Below, one piece after another: positions 8,742 to 17,304 of a DNA stretch of 64,000 nucleotides. How positions within the stretch are numbered: the first letter of the stretch is position 1; every line of letters begins with the position of its first letter. Location: the NCBI GenBank assembly GCA_964571855.1, contig CAZNDO010000005.1, positions 113,564 through 177,563 of the forward strand. Reading direction: 5' to 3'. Position numbers and translations under genes: made by a program. A model generated the notes under the pieces. The model had not been told where the DNA came from, did no database searches, and saw nothing but the letters and a program-made list of their open reading frames with translations. Source of the DNA: CAYYFX01 sp964571855 (lineage in GTDB: Bacteria; ARS69).

Positions 8742-9772
8742 GACACGGCCTCCCCGGACGTCGCCTCGCGGCGGATCCGGATGTTCTCGGCCTGCTGGCG
8801 CCGGATGGCGATGGTCGTGCCGCGGACGCGGTACGCCACGGGATCCCCGGAGGGACTGCGCATCACCGCGGAGATGCCGGTGCCCGGCACGATGCCGAGG
8901 TCCATGAGCCGCCGGCGCTCGAGCCCGCGACACGCGCGCGAGATGGCCACGATCTCCGCCGACGCCCCGAGCGGCAGGTCCGCCAGCCGCTCCGTGGGCT
9001 CGTGCGCGTCCCCGGCCTCCTCGATCTCCACCACGGACAGGCCCGCCGCCGCCACGCGCGACAGCGTCATCTCGTCGCCGTCCGCGCGGAACCGGACGGA
9101 GTCCGGGCCCACGTCCAGCATGCGGATGCGCGTGCCCACGTGGAGCCCCGCCAAGAGGAGCCGCGTGTACGCCTCCACGGGCTCGTCCTCCAGGTGGACG
9201 ACCCGCGCGTCCGCCCCCGCGGGCAGCTCCCCGAGGGGCAGGCTGCGCGCATCCGGCGGCAACTCCCCGTGCGTGGTGGGGATGGGATCGCCGTGCGGAT
9301 CGAAGCGCGGGTGTCCCAGCCGGGCCGCAAGACGGTCCGTCTCCTCCCGGGACAGCGAGTGTTCCCGGACCTCCGCCTTGTCGTGCCACTTCGCGGCCGC
9401 CACGCCCGTCTCGTCCGCGAGGTACCGCTCCCACAGGCGGTGCGCGCGGATGACCTGGAGCGCGTAGTCCCGCCCCGCGTCGGTGGCCTGCAGTCCCTCC
9501 CCCACGGACCGCAGGAGCCCGTGCGCCTCCATCCGCCCCGCCAGTTCCGCCGCCTCGCCCATGGGGACGCCGAGCGCCCCGGCCAGGCTCTGCAGCGTGG
9601 CCCGGCCGCCGCGGTAGCCGGTCTCCTGCACGTGCTTCAACGCGTCCTCCATGAGGATGCGGCTCGCGAGCCGCCGCTGCCGCTGCCAGCGCGGGACGTA
9701 CCCGCCGCGCAGGAACAGCAGCAGCGCCACGCCCACGAAGAAGAGCGCCCACCCGGCCAGCGCGATGCTCAC
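8738..9772 (-). CDS. Membrane-anchored DtxR-like/FeoA/FeoA fusion protein
   Basis: A 344-residue product started by the GTG at 9772 (GTGA overlap with the upstream regulator). Order: one membrane helix at 4-22 followed by Arg-rich residues, placing the rest in the cytoplasm. A winged-helix region lies at about 38-100 and a DtxR-type dimerisation/metal-binding domain at about 101-166. The latter has HRLWE (H111, E115), H130, E134, E137, H138 and the family-typical GHPRFDPHGDPIP. Two SH3-like FeoA domains follow at about 176-250 and 260-335. DtxR normally is a soluble repressor and FeoA a free small partner of FeoB; here both are tied to the membrane beside split FeoB. It may sense iron and gate the transporter, or regulate from the membrane; that is inference. 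Confidence 0.82.
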   Translation of the reverse strand: MSIALAGWALFFVGVALLLFLRGGYVPRWQRQRRLASRILMEDALKHVQETGYRGGRATLQSLAGALGVPMGEAAELAGRMEAHGLLRSVGEGLQATDAGRDYALQVIRAHRLWERYLADETGVAAAKWHDKAEVREHSLSREETDRLAARLGHPRFDPHGDPIPTTHGELPPDARSLPLGELPAGADARVVHLEDEPVEAYTRLLLAGLHVGTRIRMLDVGPDSVRFRADGDEMTLSRVAAAGLSVVEIEEAGDAHEPTERLADLPLGASAEIVAISRACRGLERRRLMDLGIVPGTGISAVMRSPSGDPVAYRVRGTTIAIRRQQAENIRIRREATSGEAVS

Positions 9773-10428
9773 GACGCCTCCTCCTCCACGAACACGTGCC
9801 GGGCGAGCTCGTCGCCCACGTCCCGCGGCTCCCCGTCGACGATCAGCCGCAGCGGACCGCCGAAGGGCGCCTTCTCCACGATCTCGACGCGGGCCTCGGG
9901 GTACAGCCCCAGCTCCCCGAGGTAGCGCAGCAGGGCCGGATCCCGATCGCTCACGCGCGCCACCGTCACCGCCGTTCCGGGCGCGACGTCCGCCAACGTG
10001 GGCCGCAGGGGATCGTGGATCCGCAGGTCCTTGGTGGGGATGGGCGCGCCGTGCGGATCCCGCGTGGGAAAACCCAGCATCCGGTCGATCCGGTCCTCGA
10101 ACTCCTCGGAGATGTGGTGCTCCAGCTTCTCCGCCTCCTGGTCCACCTGGTCCCAGGAGTACCCGAGGGCCTCCTTCAGGTAGACCTCCAGCAGCCGGTG
10201 ATGCCGCAGCACCTCCAACGCCACCTTCCGCCCGGCGGGCGTCAGCGCGATCCCCTCCGTGCGCGCGTACGTCACCAGCCGGAGCTCCGTGAGCCGCCGG
10301 ACCATCTTCGTGACCGCCGGCAGACTGACCTCGAGAACCTCGGCCACCGCCTTCGGCGCGGGCGGCTGTCCCTCGCGACCGAGCTCGTAGATGGCCTTCA
10401 TGTAGTCCTCGACGGCGGACCCGAACAC
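9769..10428 (-). CDS. DtxR/IdeR-family metal-dependent transcriptional regulator
   Basis: A 219-residue regulator. The GTG start at 10428 is preferred over an upstream TTG because GGGAGG lies seven bases upstream and the protein then begins right at the conserved SAVEDYMKAIYEL. The winged helix spans about 1-70 and the metal/dimer domain 71-140, with candidate ligands D8, M10, H77, E81, E100, E103 and H104 and the PHGAPIP motif. A C-terminal SH3/FeoA-like domain is at 145-215. Met at position 10 (not followed by Glu at 11) looks more like iron-type DtxR than manganese MntR, although the DtxR Cys102 equivalent is Glu. It is the first gene of the feo operon and likely its iron-responsive repressor, acting at the operator over its own promoter. 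Confidence 0.9.
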   Translation of the reverse strand: MFGSAVEDYMKAIYELGREGQPPAPKAVAEVLEVSLPAVTKMVRRLTELRLVTYARTEGIALTPAGRKVALEVLRHHRLLEVYLKEALGYSWDQVDQEAEKLEHHISEEFEDRIDRMLGFPTRDPHGAPIPTKDLRIHDPLRPTLADVAPGTAVTVARVSDRDPALLRYLGELGLYPEARVEIVEKAPFGGPLRLIVDGEPRDVGDELARHVFVEEEAS

Positions 10429-10479
10429 GGGCGACCTCCCGGGGGGCGTTTCGAGGGGTATCGGAACTCTCAACGCCGG

Positions 10480-10500
10480 GGTTCAATCTAAAACTTAACC
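10480..10500 (-). promoter_or_regulatory. Candidate DtxR-type operator over the feo promoter
   Basis: An AT-rich imperfect inverted repeat of 21 bases with GGTT and AACC ends, in otherwise GC-rich DNA. It overlaps the -10 hexamer of the feo promoter and lies about 50 bases upstream of the DtxR-family gene. Position and symmetry suggest an autoregulatory operator, but the match to the known DtxR box is loose. Confidence 0.4.
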
Positions 10501-10513
10501 ACGGTTCGCGCAA
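10485..10513 (-). promoter_or_regulatory. Predicted promoter of the feo operon
   Basis: Minus-strand TTGCGC (10513-10508), 17 bases, TAGATT (10490-10485). This gives a start near 10478 and a leader of about 50 bases before the GTG start of the regulator. Confidence 0.5.
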
Positions 10514-10518
10514 GGGTA

Positions 10519-10664
10519 GTGGTTCACAGAATGTGGACGGGAGAGAGCGACATCGTCGGATTCGACTATTCTCCAACGAGTTGCGCGATTCCCGGCACTC
10601 CCGGCGCCCCCCGCCCGGGCGGCGTGGGGCCCGTCCCCCGGCGCGTCCACAATCTGTGAACCAC
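10519..10664. repeat. Inverted repeat pair bounding a 146-base segment
   Basis: GTGGTTCACAGAATGTGGAC at 10519-10538 is matched in inverted orientation at 10645-10664 with one mismatch; one more base extends the match inwards. The 105-base interior contains no gene. The left copy ends five bases upstream of the feo -35 hexamer. It could be a small non-autonomous mobile element, a large cruciform or a regulatory structure. The rest of the 10429-10874 gap holds the feo promoter and the terminator of the next gene. Confidence 0.75.
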
Positions 10665-10810
10665 AACGTACGGGCCCCGAGGGGTCGTGCGTCTGTTGGC
10701 CCAGGGTGTGGCGGGCCGGCATCGCGCCGGGCCACCTGCCCGACCGGCAGTGGTCGCGGGGGGCGATCACTGTGCGGGGATCGTCGTCCGGGTTCGCAGC
10801 ACCCGGTCGA

Positions 10811-10847
10811 GAAACGAAAGGGGCCCCGACCGAGAGGTCGGGGCCCC
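10811..10847 (-). terminator. Intrinsic terminator of the large secreted-protein gene
   Basis: A perfect 12-bp GC stem (10820-10831 with 10836-10847) and a four-base loop. On the minus strand it is followed by a T-rich tract (TTTCGTTTC), 28 bases after the stop codon at 10875. Confidence 0.85.
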
Positions 10848-10874
10848 GATCGCTTTCCGGGCGGCCCGGGTGGG

Positions 10875-13800
10875 CTACCGGAGCTGGATCATCTTCTTCC
10901 GGAAGGACTTGTCCTCCGCCTCGAGCGCGTAGAAGTACACGCCGGCCGAGGACCGCTTCCCGGACTCGTCCATGCCGTCCCAGATCACGGAACGGAAGCC
11001 CGCGGGCTCCTCGCCGTCCACGAGGGTGCGCACCAGCCGCCCCGTCACGTCGAAGACGCGCAGGGAGACCTTGCCCGGGCGGGGCAGGTCGAAGCGGATC
11101 TGGGTGGTCCCGCGGAACGGGTTCGGGGCGCTCGCGTGCAGCTGCAGCTTCGTGGGCACCGGAGCGGCCACGATCGGCGCGTCCACGGCGCCGTCGACGG
11201 TGACGGTCAGCGGCACCGACAGCGGGCCGGTGAACGGATCGTTCGACGTGAGATCGAACGAGCCGACGAAGACGCCCTCGTTCGACGCGGCCGTGAACTG
11301 CACGTCGATGTCCGCCGACGAGAACGCGGGCACCGTGCCGGACGCCGGATCGAGGAACGTGATGTCCACGATGTCGCCGTACTCCAGCGCGACCGAGTAC
11401 AGGAACGTGCCGGCCGCGATGGTGGCGTTCGCCGGGGACGGGTAGCCCACGGCGCCGCCAGGACCCATGACCGCGCCGAACGGCGTGGCCAGCGGGAGCG
11501 GCGGGGAGACGCCGAAGTTGCTGTAGAACCGCGTGGTGCCCTGCCACGCGGCGCCGATGAAGTAGTAGTTCCCGGCGGTCAGCAGCACGTTCATCGGACC
11601 GGACGAGTACCACGCCAGGCCCGGGCCGCCGCTGCTGGCCTGCGAGAAGATCTTCGTGAAGGGGCCGGTCGCTGCCGCGCCCTGGAACACGAAGAACTCC
11701 ATCGCGGTGTTCGCGTTCGGGTTCAACCGCATCTCGATCCCCTTGAGCGGGATCGTGGTGTCGATGCGGAAGACGTCGCCGCGGTACAGGTTGCCGGCGA
11801 TCTGCGAGAAGTTCTCGCTGCCGAGCTCGTACCGGTCGGCGCCGCCCGAGATCGCGGCCGTGAGGTCGTACTCCAGGTCGCCGTTGCCGGTGTTCGTGAC
11901 CGTCAGCGTCTCGGTCGTGGAACCGAGCGGCGCCAGGAACACGTCCACCGAGGCCGGCGCCAGGCCGGCCACCGGCACGCCGTTCACCGTGAACGCCACG
12001 TGCACGACGTCCTGCGGGTTGGCCGGGTCGTTGGAGTCGATCACGAGATCGGTCTCGTACAGGCCGGGCGCGAGCACGCCGGAATCGAGATCGATCGTGA
12101 GCATCTGCGACCCGTTCGCGCCCACCACGCCGGCCAGCGGCGCCACGTCCAGCCACGCCACGTCCGGGGTCTCGGTGACCGTGAAGCTCATCGGGTCGTT
12201 CAGCGTGCCCGGGTTGGACAGCGTGACGAACTGCTGGTCCGTGAAGCCCTGGAAGACCTCGCTGGTCACGGACAGCGTGCTCGTGATCAGCACCGGGTCG
12301 CCGGTGGCGCGGAACAGCGTGAGGTACGCGTCCATCACGTCGACCTTGGTGTTGGCCAGGCGCAGCTGCTGCAGCGCGCCGGCCATGCCGCCGGCGATCC
12401 GCACGGTCTCCGAGGAGCGCTCCTTGCCCAGGTTCGCCCAGCGCTTCACCACCGGGTACGTGTTCCCGGAGTGCCCGCCCTTCACGCGGTTGTCCGCGGT
12501 CAGGGCCGCCATCTCCGACGCCGCCCGGTCGGCCAGGACGAGGTCGGTCACGTCGTGCGTCGCGGGAACGCGCACGATGGAGGCGGGCACGTCCACGAGC
12601 CCGCCGAACTCGTACGAGGCGGCGATCCCGCGGCCCGCGCCGGCGCCGTAGCCGGCGTTGAACACGCCCACGATGTCCACGTTGGCCGTGTTCTTCCAGA
12701 TCGGCGTGGACGCGATGGGCGCCAGCTCGTCGATGAAGTTGTTCCCGCCGGTGTAGGCGAAGCTGAAGCCGGCGAGGTCGTTCAGGCCGGTGAGGCCCGC
12801 GAGGTCCGCGGAGCCGTCCGCGCCGTCGTTCAGGTCGAAGATCGGACGGATGTTGTAGCCGCCGGCGGACTCGGGGTCGTAGTTGAAGCAGTCCGAGCCC
12901 TCGATGTACACGCGGCCGCCGTTCTGCGCGAACGTGTCGAGAGCCGCGCCCTCGGTGGCGCTGATGATGTGGTTGTCCGAGAAGATGCCCACGCACGCGA
13001 ACACGATCTCGTGCCCGGTGAGGGTGGGCGAGAACTCGAACAGGTCATCCGTGAGGAACACGCTCTCGCCGAGCGTCTGGCACGCCACGAAGATGGACTC
13101 CGCGCTCGTGCCGGCCACGTCGGACGGGTGCCACACGAGGATGTCCGGGATGTCGCCCACGAACACCTCGCCGGCGTTCGCGCGGGCGCTCTCGTTCACC
13201 GGCGCCTCGTTGTCGATCGCCGTGACCTCGTACGCGTACAGGAAGTCCGCCGGCGGCGAGTCCACGTACATGTCCGCGGAGCCCGTGTCCGCCTGCGCGC
13301 GGGTCAGCTCCACCAGGAACGTGTTGTTCCGGTAGATGCGGACGCCGGCGAAGTCGTCCAGCGGCGTGCCGTCGGACTGCGTCGTGGGGTTCGTCCAGGT
13401 GATCGTGGCGTCCGTGGTGGTGCCCGTGACGCCAGCGCCCGAGGGGGCCGCCGGCGTGGGCGAGCCGCCCGCGAACACGGTGAAGCTCACCGGCACCGAG
13501 AGGCTGTCCGTCACGTCGTCCTTGGCGCGGAGCGTGTACGAGTACTCCTGCCCGTCGGTGAGGCTGCCGTCGTTGAACAGCCCGACACCCTGGTTCACGT
13601 TCGTCAGGAAGACGTCGTCCCGGAGGATGTCGATCGAGAAGTCGCCCAGCGGGCTGCCGTCCACGTACGTCGTGGGGTCGGTCCAGGTGATGGCGACCGA
13701 CGTGGGCGTCGTGTAGTCGCTGTACCCCGCGACGCTCGTCGGCGCGTTCGGATCCGTGGGATCCGCCACGAGGATCGGCGACACGTAGCACAGCTGGTTC

Positions 13801-15245
13801 CCCGTCCGGCTGTCGCACCACGCGGGGTACGCCTTGCCGTTCGAGAAGTCGATGCCGAGGTAGTCGCCCATGTACCCGCCGGCGAGGCCGGAGATCGGGA
13901 TCGGCGTGAAGCTCACGTCGGCCACCGGGAAGTCCTCCCAGGTGGCGCCGGCGTCGTTCGACACCGCCATGTACGCGCGGGTGAGCGAGTTGCCCGGGTC
14001 GTCGCGCCGGTCGTAGAAGATCACCGCGAGCTGGCCGGTGAGCGGATCGCAGGCGACCCACGGGAACCACTGCGAGTTCGTGCCCGCGTCCTGGTTCACG
14101 CGGACCGCGGTGGCGAAGGTGTTGCCGCCGTCGGTGGACCGGGCGCACCAGATGCTGGCGTCCGTGCCCGTGTTCACGCCGGGCACGCCGACGTTCGTCC
14201 ACACGATGTAGACGTTGCCGTCGTTCGGGCCGCCGGACACGTCGATGGCCATGGACGGGAACGAGTTGCGGCGGATGCTGGTGTTCGGGAGCGTCGTGTT
14301 CCGGTGGCCGCGGATGTTCGTGATCGCGCGGAACTCGCCGGTCCAGGTGGCGCCGCCGTCCGTGGAGCGGTTCAGGCCGATGGCCGTCTCGTCCGCGGGG
14401 AAGCCGTCATACACGGACCAGGCCACGTAGACCTTGCCGGTGCGGTCCGTGCGGATGTTCACGCCCTGGTCGTGCGAGCCGGAGAACACGTTGTTCGAGA
14501 CGTTCACGGCGGAGGACCACGTGTCGCCGCCGTTCGTGGAACGGCTGAATTCGATGTTGTCGCTGTTCGCGCCCGCGAACGCCGTCCACGCGTTGTACAC
14601 GTTGCCGACGAACGGGCTGGCCGGCGAGTTGTCCACGTGCAGGTGGTTCTTGTCGAGGCTGCCGGCGCCGGACACCGTGCGGTGCTGCCACGTGGCGCCG
14701 AAGTCCGTGGAGAAGTCCGCGCCCATGCCGCCGGAGCTGCTGATGTAGCCCATCAGCATCCGGTTGTCGGAGGCGCGGATGGCCGCGGCGGGATCGCCGT
14801 TGTTGCCCACGCCGCCGGGGCCGGTGTCCTGCCCGGTCCAGGTGGTGCCGCCGTTCGTCGACCAGTACACGCCGGTCCCGTACACGTCGGTCACGGGCCA
14901 CGGCGTGGCGTTGGCGCCCACGAACACGAAGTTCGGGTTCGTGGGGTGGACGGCGACCGAGATCTCGGACTGCGTCACCGTGGTGCTGGGCTTGACCGCC
15001 ACGTCCGGGGAGTCCGTGGGCGGCAGGGCGGCACGGAAGACGACGCTGTCGAACTCGCGGACCTCGAGGTCCTGCGCGGCCGGAGCGGGCGCGTCCTGCC
15101 GGTAGATGCGGCTCCAGCGCTTGTCCTCCGCCGCATCCGTGCGCGGCGGATCCGCGGCGCGCGCGGTGGCCGAGAGGGCGACCGCGAGGCCGCAGAGGGT
15201 GATGAGCGGCGAACGTGAACGCAGGAACGTTCGAAGGGGCATCAT
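10875..15245 (-). CDS. Large secreted Asp-box (BNR) protein with FlgD-like C-terminal sorting domain
   Basis: A 1456-residue protein with a signal peptide (1-30, cleavage after SATARA). Residues about 85-460 carry six Asp-box motifs of the form S-x-D/N-x-G-x-T-W/F (for example STNGGTTW at 129-136, STDFGATW at 179-186, STDGGATW near 293), as in sialidase-like beta-propellers. Two fibronectin-III-like segments follow. Then comes a domain beginning DILVWHPSDVAG that resembles a glutamine-amidotransferase-like fold, Ig/ASH-like domains, and finally an 85-residue FlgD-like domain (APNPFRGTTQIRFDLP to the C-terminus) typical of type IX-like sorting in FCB-group bacteria. No sialidase catalytic residues were identified, so it may be adhesive or structural. 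GAGGTGA lies eight bases before the ATG. It is divergent from the efflux operon and is monocistronic, with its own terminator. Confidence 0.88.
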   Translation of the reverse strand: MMPLRTFLRSRSPLITLCGLAVALSATARAADPPRTDAAEDKRWSRIYRQDAPAPAAQDLEVREFDSVVFRAALPPTDSPDVAVKPSTTVTQSEISVAVHPTNPNFVFVGANATPWPVTDVYGTGVYWSTNGGTTWTGQDTGPGGVGNNGDPAAAIRASDNRMLMGYISSSGGMGADFSTDFGATWQHRTVSGAGSLDKNHLHVDNSPASPFVGNVYNAWTAFAGANSDNIEFSRSTNGGDTWSSAVNVSNNVFSGSHDQGVNIRTDRTGKVYVAWSVYDGFPADETAIGLNRSTDGGATWTGEFRAITNIRGHRNTTLPNTSIRRNSFPSMAIDVSGGPNDGNVYIVWTNVGVPGVNTGTDASIWCARSTDGGNTFATAVRVNQDAGTNSQWFPWVACDPLTGQLAVIFYDRRDDPGNSLTRAYMAVSNDAGATWEDFPVADVSFTPIPISGLAGGYMGDYLGIDFSNGKAYPAWCDSRTGNQLCYVSPILVADPTDPNAPTSVAGYSDYTTPTSVAITWTDPTTYVDGSPLGDFSIDILRDDVFLTNVNQGVGLFNDGSLTDGQEYSYTLRAKDDVTDSLSVPVSFTVFAGGSPTPAAPSGAGVTGTTTDATITWTNPTTQSDGTPLDDFAGVRIYRNNTFLVELTRAQADTGSADMYVDSPPADFLYAYEVTAIDNEAPVNESARANAGEVFVGDIPDILVWHPSDVAGTSAESIFVACQTLGESVFLTDDLFEFSPTLTGHEIVFACVGIFSDNHIISATEGAALDTFAQNGGRVYIEGSDCFNYDPESAGGYNIRPIFDLNDGADGSADLAGLTGLNDLAGFSFAYTGGNNFIDELAPIASTPIWKNTANVDIVGVFNAGYGAGAGRGIAASYEFGGLVDVPASIVRVPATHDVTDLVLADRAASEMAALTADNRVKGGHSGNTYPVVKRWANLGKERSSETVRIAGGMAGALQQLRLANTKVDVMDAYLTLFRATGDPVLITSTLSVTSEVFQGFTDQQFVTLSNPGTLNDPMSFTVTETPDVAWLDVAPLAGVVGANGSQMLTIDLDSGVLAPGLYETDLVIDSNDPANPQDVVHVAFTVNGVPVAGLAPASVDVFLAPLGSTTETLTVTNTGNGDLEYDLTAAISGGADRYELGSENFSQIAGNLYRGDVFRIDTTIPLKGIEMRLNPNANTAMEFFVFQGAAATGPFTKIFSQASSGGPGLAWYSSGPMNVLLTAGNYYFIGAAWQGTTRFYSNFGVSPPLPLATPFGAVMGPGGAVGYPSPANATIAAGTFLYSVALEYGDIVDITFLDPASGTVPAFSSADIDVQFTAASNEGVFVGSFDLTSNDPFTGPLSVPLTVTVDGAVDAPIVAAPVPTKLQLHASAPNPFRGTTQIRFDLPRPGKVSLRVFDVTGRLVRTLVDGEEPAGFRSVIWDGMDESGKRSSAGVYFYALEAEDKSFRKKMIQLR

Positions 15246-15603
15246 GTGGGCTCACCTCGAGGGAGGAGGACCGGGAGATCGAGGAACGCCCCGACCCAGC
15301 GGGCAACGGCCGGGGAACCTCGCGAGAGTACCCGAAAGCGGCGAGGGGATTCGAGTTCCTTCTGAGGGCCTCCTGACACGAACGGCCCGGCAGGACACCC
15401 CCGCAGCCCCGGCCCGCGGTCCCGGTGGCGGGCCGCGGGGGTCGCGATCGCGGGAACCGCCCCGCGAGGCGACGGGTATCCCGGGACACGGTGACGTCGC
15501 CGACCCCGTCTGGTAGGCTCGTCCGTCGACCGGCTGCACGATCGGTCAAGCGCGACGGCTGGTCTGCCGAACTCCTGCAGCACGTAGCTCCGAGGAGGCT
15601 CGC
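15246..15603. other. Divergent intergenic region between the secreted-protein gene and the efflux operon
   Basis: 358 bases without a convincing gene. For the plus-strand operon, GTGACG (15491-15496), 17 bases, TAGGCT (15514-15519) is a possible promoter. For the minus strand only a TACTCT-like -10 (15330-15325) without a good -35 was found. An imperfect GC-rich hairpin lies near 15410-15450. No clear metal-regulator operator was seen. Confidence 0.5.
15491..15519 (+). promoter_or_regulatory. Possible promoter of the heavy-metal efflux operon
   Basis: GTGACG-N17-TAGGCT, with the predicted start about 78 bases before the GTG at 15604. The -35 match is moderate. Confidence 0.38.
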
Positions 15604-15981
15604 GTGAGCAAGGCGCCATCCGCGTTCCGACCGCTGCTCGCGGCGTGCCTGGTCGTGGGCGGCTTGGCGTGCGCACTCCCGGCGTTCGCGTGCACCGGCG
15701 GCGACTGCTCCGAAGCAGCCGAGCCCCCCGCGTCCACGCCCCTCTTGGACGCCCCGGCCGGAGCGACCACCCCGCCGGCTCCGGATTCCGGCGACGACTG
15801 CCCGCGCGATTGCCACCGCTGCTCGCGCGGATGCTGCGCCGGCCCGGCCGTCTCCATGCTCTCCGCCGGGATGCACGCGCCGATCGACACGGCTCCCTCC
15901 GCGCGGCAGCCGCTGCCCGCCGGGTTGCCCGCCCTGCCCGGGCCGGGCGCGCGCGCCCTGGACCACCCGCCCCGCCGCTAG
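15604..15981 (+). CDS. Small Cys-rich exported protein of unknown function
   Basis: A 125-residue product started by a GTG with GAGGAGG at 15592-15598. Residues 1-29 look like a signal peptide (hydrophobic LLAACLVVGGLACALPAFA). The mature part has a CTGGDC motif, a Pro/Ala-rich spacer, then C-x3-C-x2-C-x3-CC (CPRDCHRCSRGCC), and a Pro-rich tail. I do not recognise a family. The Cys spacing and its place as the first gene before a TolC/adaptor/RND set suggest a periplasmic metal-binding protein, which is inference. 85 bases separate it from the TolC-like gene, so co-transcription is likely. Confidence 0.65.
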   Translation: MSKAPSAFRPLLAACLVVGGLACALPAFACTGGDCSEAAEPPASTPLLDAPAGATTPPAPDSGDDCPRDCHRCSRGCCAGPAVSMLSAGMHAPIDTAPSARQPLPAGLPALPGPGARALDHPPRR

Positions 15982-16066
15982 GTCGCGCGACCTTCGACCC
16001 CACAAAGGCCGGACCGCCCCGGCGGCCCGTCCTCGACTCCCTCCCGTTCCCGAACGGAGGCGACCC

Positions 16067-17287
16067 ATGCAGGGTCCGCTCATCCTGGGCGCGTGCGCGG
16101 CACTCCTGGCATCCGCCGCGTCCGGTCAACCCCGGGGCACGCTGCTGTCCGCGGGCGAGGTCGTCGCCTTGGCGCGGACCGCGTCCCCCGCCGCCCGCCT
16201 CGCGGCGACGCAGGTGGACGAGGCGCGCGGCCGGCTGCGGTCCGCCCGTGTGTTCGCGCAGGACAACCCCTCGGTGGAGGCGCTCCGCACGACCGGCGAC
16301 GAGCCGGCGGCCACGTCGCTCGAGGCGACGATCCCGCTGGGCGGCGGGCTGCGCCGCGCCCGGCGGGTGGCGGCGGCGCGCGCCGACCTGGAGCGCGAGC
16401 GGCTCGACGCGGTCTCGACCGAGGCGGACGTCGTCGCCGAGGCCCTGGCCGCGTACTACGAGGTCCTCCACGGGAAGGCCCTCCTTGCCATCGCGACGGA
16501 TCGACGTGACCTGGCCGCGCAGCTGGTCACCGTGGCCGAGGAGCGCTTCCGGGCGGGCGACGCGCCGCGGCTCGACGTGATCGCGGCGGAAGCGGAGCGC
16601 TCCCTCGCGGAGAGCGGGATCCTGGCCGCCCGGAGCGCGGTGACCGCGGCCCGGCGCTCGCTCGCCGCCGCGCTGGGCGGGCGGGCCGGCGCGGAGCCGG
16701 ATGTCGCCGGCCGTCTGGAGGATCGTTCGCTCCTGGACGCGGCCATCGCCGCCCCGCCGGAGCGCCATCCGGACATCGTCGCCGCCGAGCACGGCGTCCG
16801 GGCGGCGGAGTCCGCCGCCTCGCTCGCGTCCCTCGCGGCGATCCCGGACCTCGCGTTGCGGCTGGGGTACGACGGGTCGGAGGGCGAAGGCGCGCTCGCC
16901 CCGGGCGTGGAGGTCCTGCTGCCCCTGTTCGACCGCGGCGCCGGCGAGCATGACGAGGCTCGCGCGCGCCTGGAACGGGCCCGCATCACCCTCGAGGCCC
17001 GGGAGGCGCTGGCGGGCGCGGAGGTCGCCGCGGCCCGCTCGGTGTACGCGGACCTCGTGGACTCGGCGGCGGAGATCGAGCGCGGCGCGACGCCGCGCGC
17101 CCTGGAGGTGGAGGACCTGGCCGGGCAGAGCTACGCGGCCGGGAAGATGGACCTGCCGACGCTGCTGGTCGTGCGCTCCCAGGCGCTGGACATCCGGCGC
17201 GAACGCGCGGATCGCCTGCTCGATGCCGCCCACGCGGGCATCGCACTGGCCGACGCCCTCGGGGCCCTGCCCCCGGACTCACCCTGA
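16067..17287 (+). CDS. TolC-family outer membrane efflux protein (CzcC/CusC-like)
   Basis: A 406-residue protein with a short signal peptide (about 1-20). It is a typical outer-membrane efflux protein: long alpha-helical hairpins rich in Ala, Arg and Glu with two pseudo-repeats, for example the helix around VVALARTASPAARLAATQVDEA and its counterpart near the C-terminus ending in LLDAAHAGIALADALGALP. The length fits the CzcC branch. It forms the outer channel for the adaptor and the RND pump encoded downstream. GGAGGCGACCC precedes the ATG. The next gene starts 17 bases after the stop codon. Confidence 0.9.
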   Translation: MQGPLILGACAALLASAASGQPRGTLLSAGEVVALARTASPAARLAATQVDEARGRLRSARVFAQDNPSVEALRTTGDEPAATSLEATIPLGGGLRRARRVAAARADLERERLDAVSTEADVVAEALAAYYEVLHGKALLAIATDRRDLAAQLVTVAEERFRAGDAPRLDVIAAEAERSLAESGILAARSAVTAARRSLAAALGGRAGAEPDVAGRLEDRSLLDAAIAAPPERHPDIVAAEHGVRAAESAASLASLAAIPDLALRLGYDGSEGEGALAPGVEVLLPLFDRGAGEHDEARARLERARITLEAREALAGAEVAAARSVYADLVDSAAEIERGATPRALEVEDLAGQSYAAGKMDLPTLLVVRSQALDIRRERADRLLDAAHAGIALADALGALPPDSP

Positions 17288-17304
17288 ACCCGAAGGAGAT
17301 CGCC

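Noticed and set aside
10519..10664. Insertion sequence with transposase
   Set aside because: The 105-base interior is far too small for a transposase and no target-site duplication was recognised. Kept only as a repeat pair.
10533..15218. Plus-strand open frame of 1561 codons opposite the Asp-box protein
   Set aside because: Antisense shadow rich in Arg, Val and His with no domain or signal. The minus-strand protein has a signal peptide, repeats and a sorting domain.
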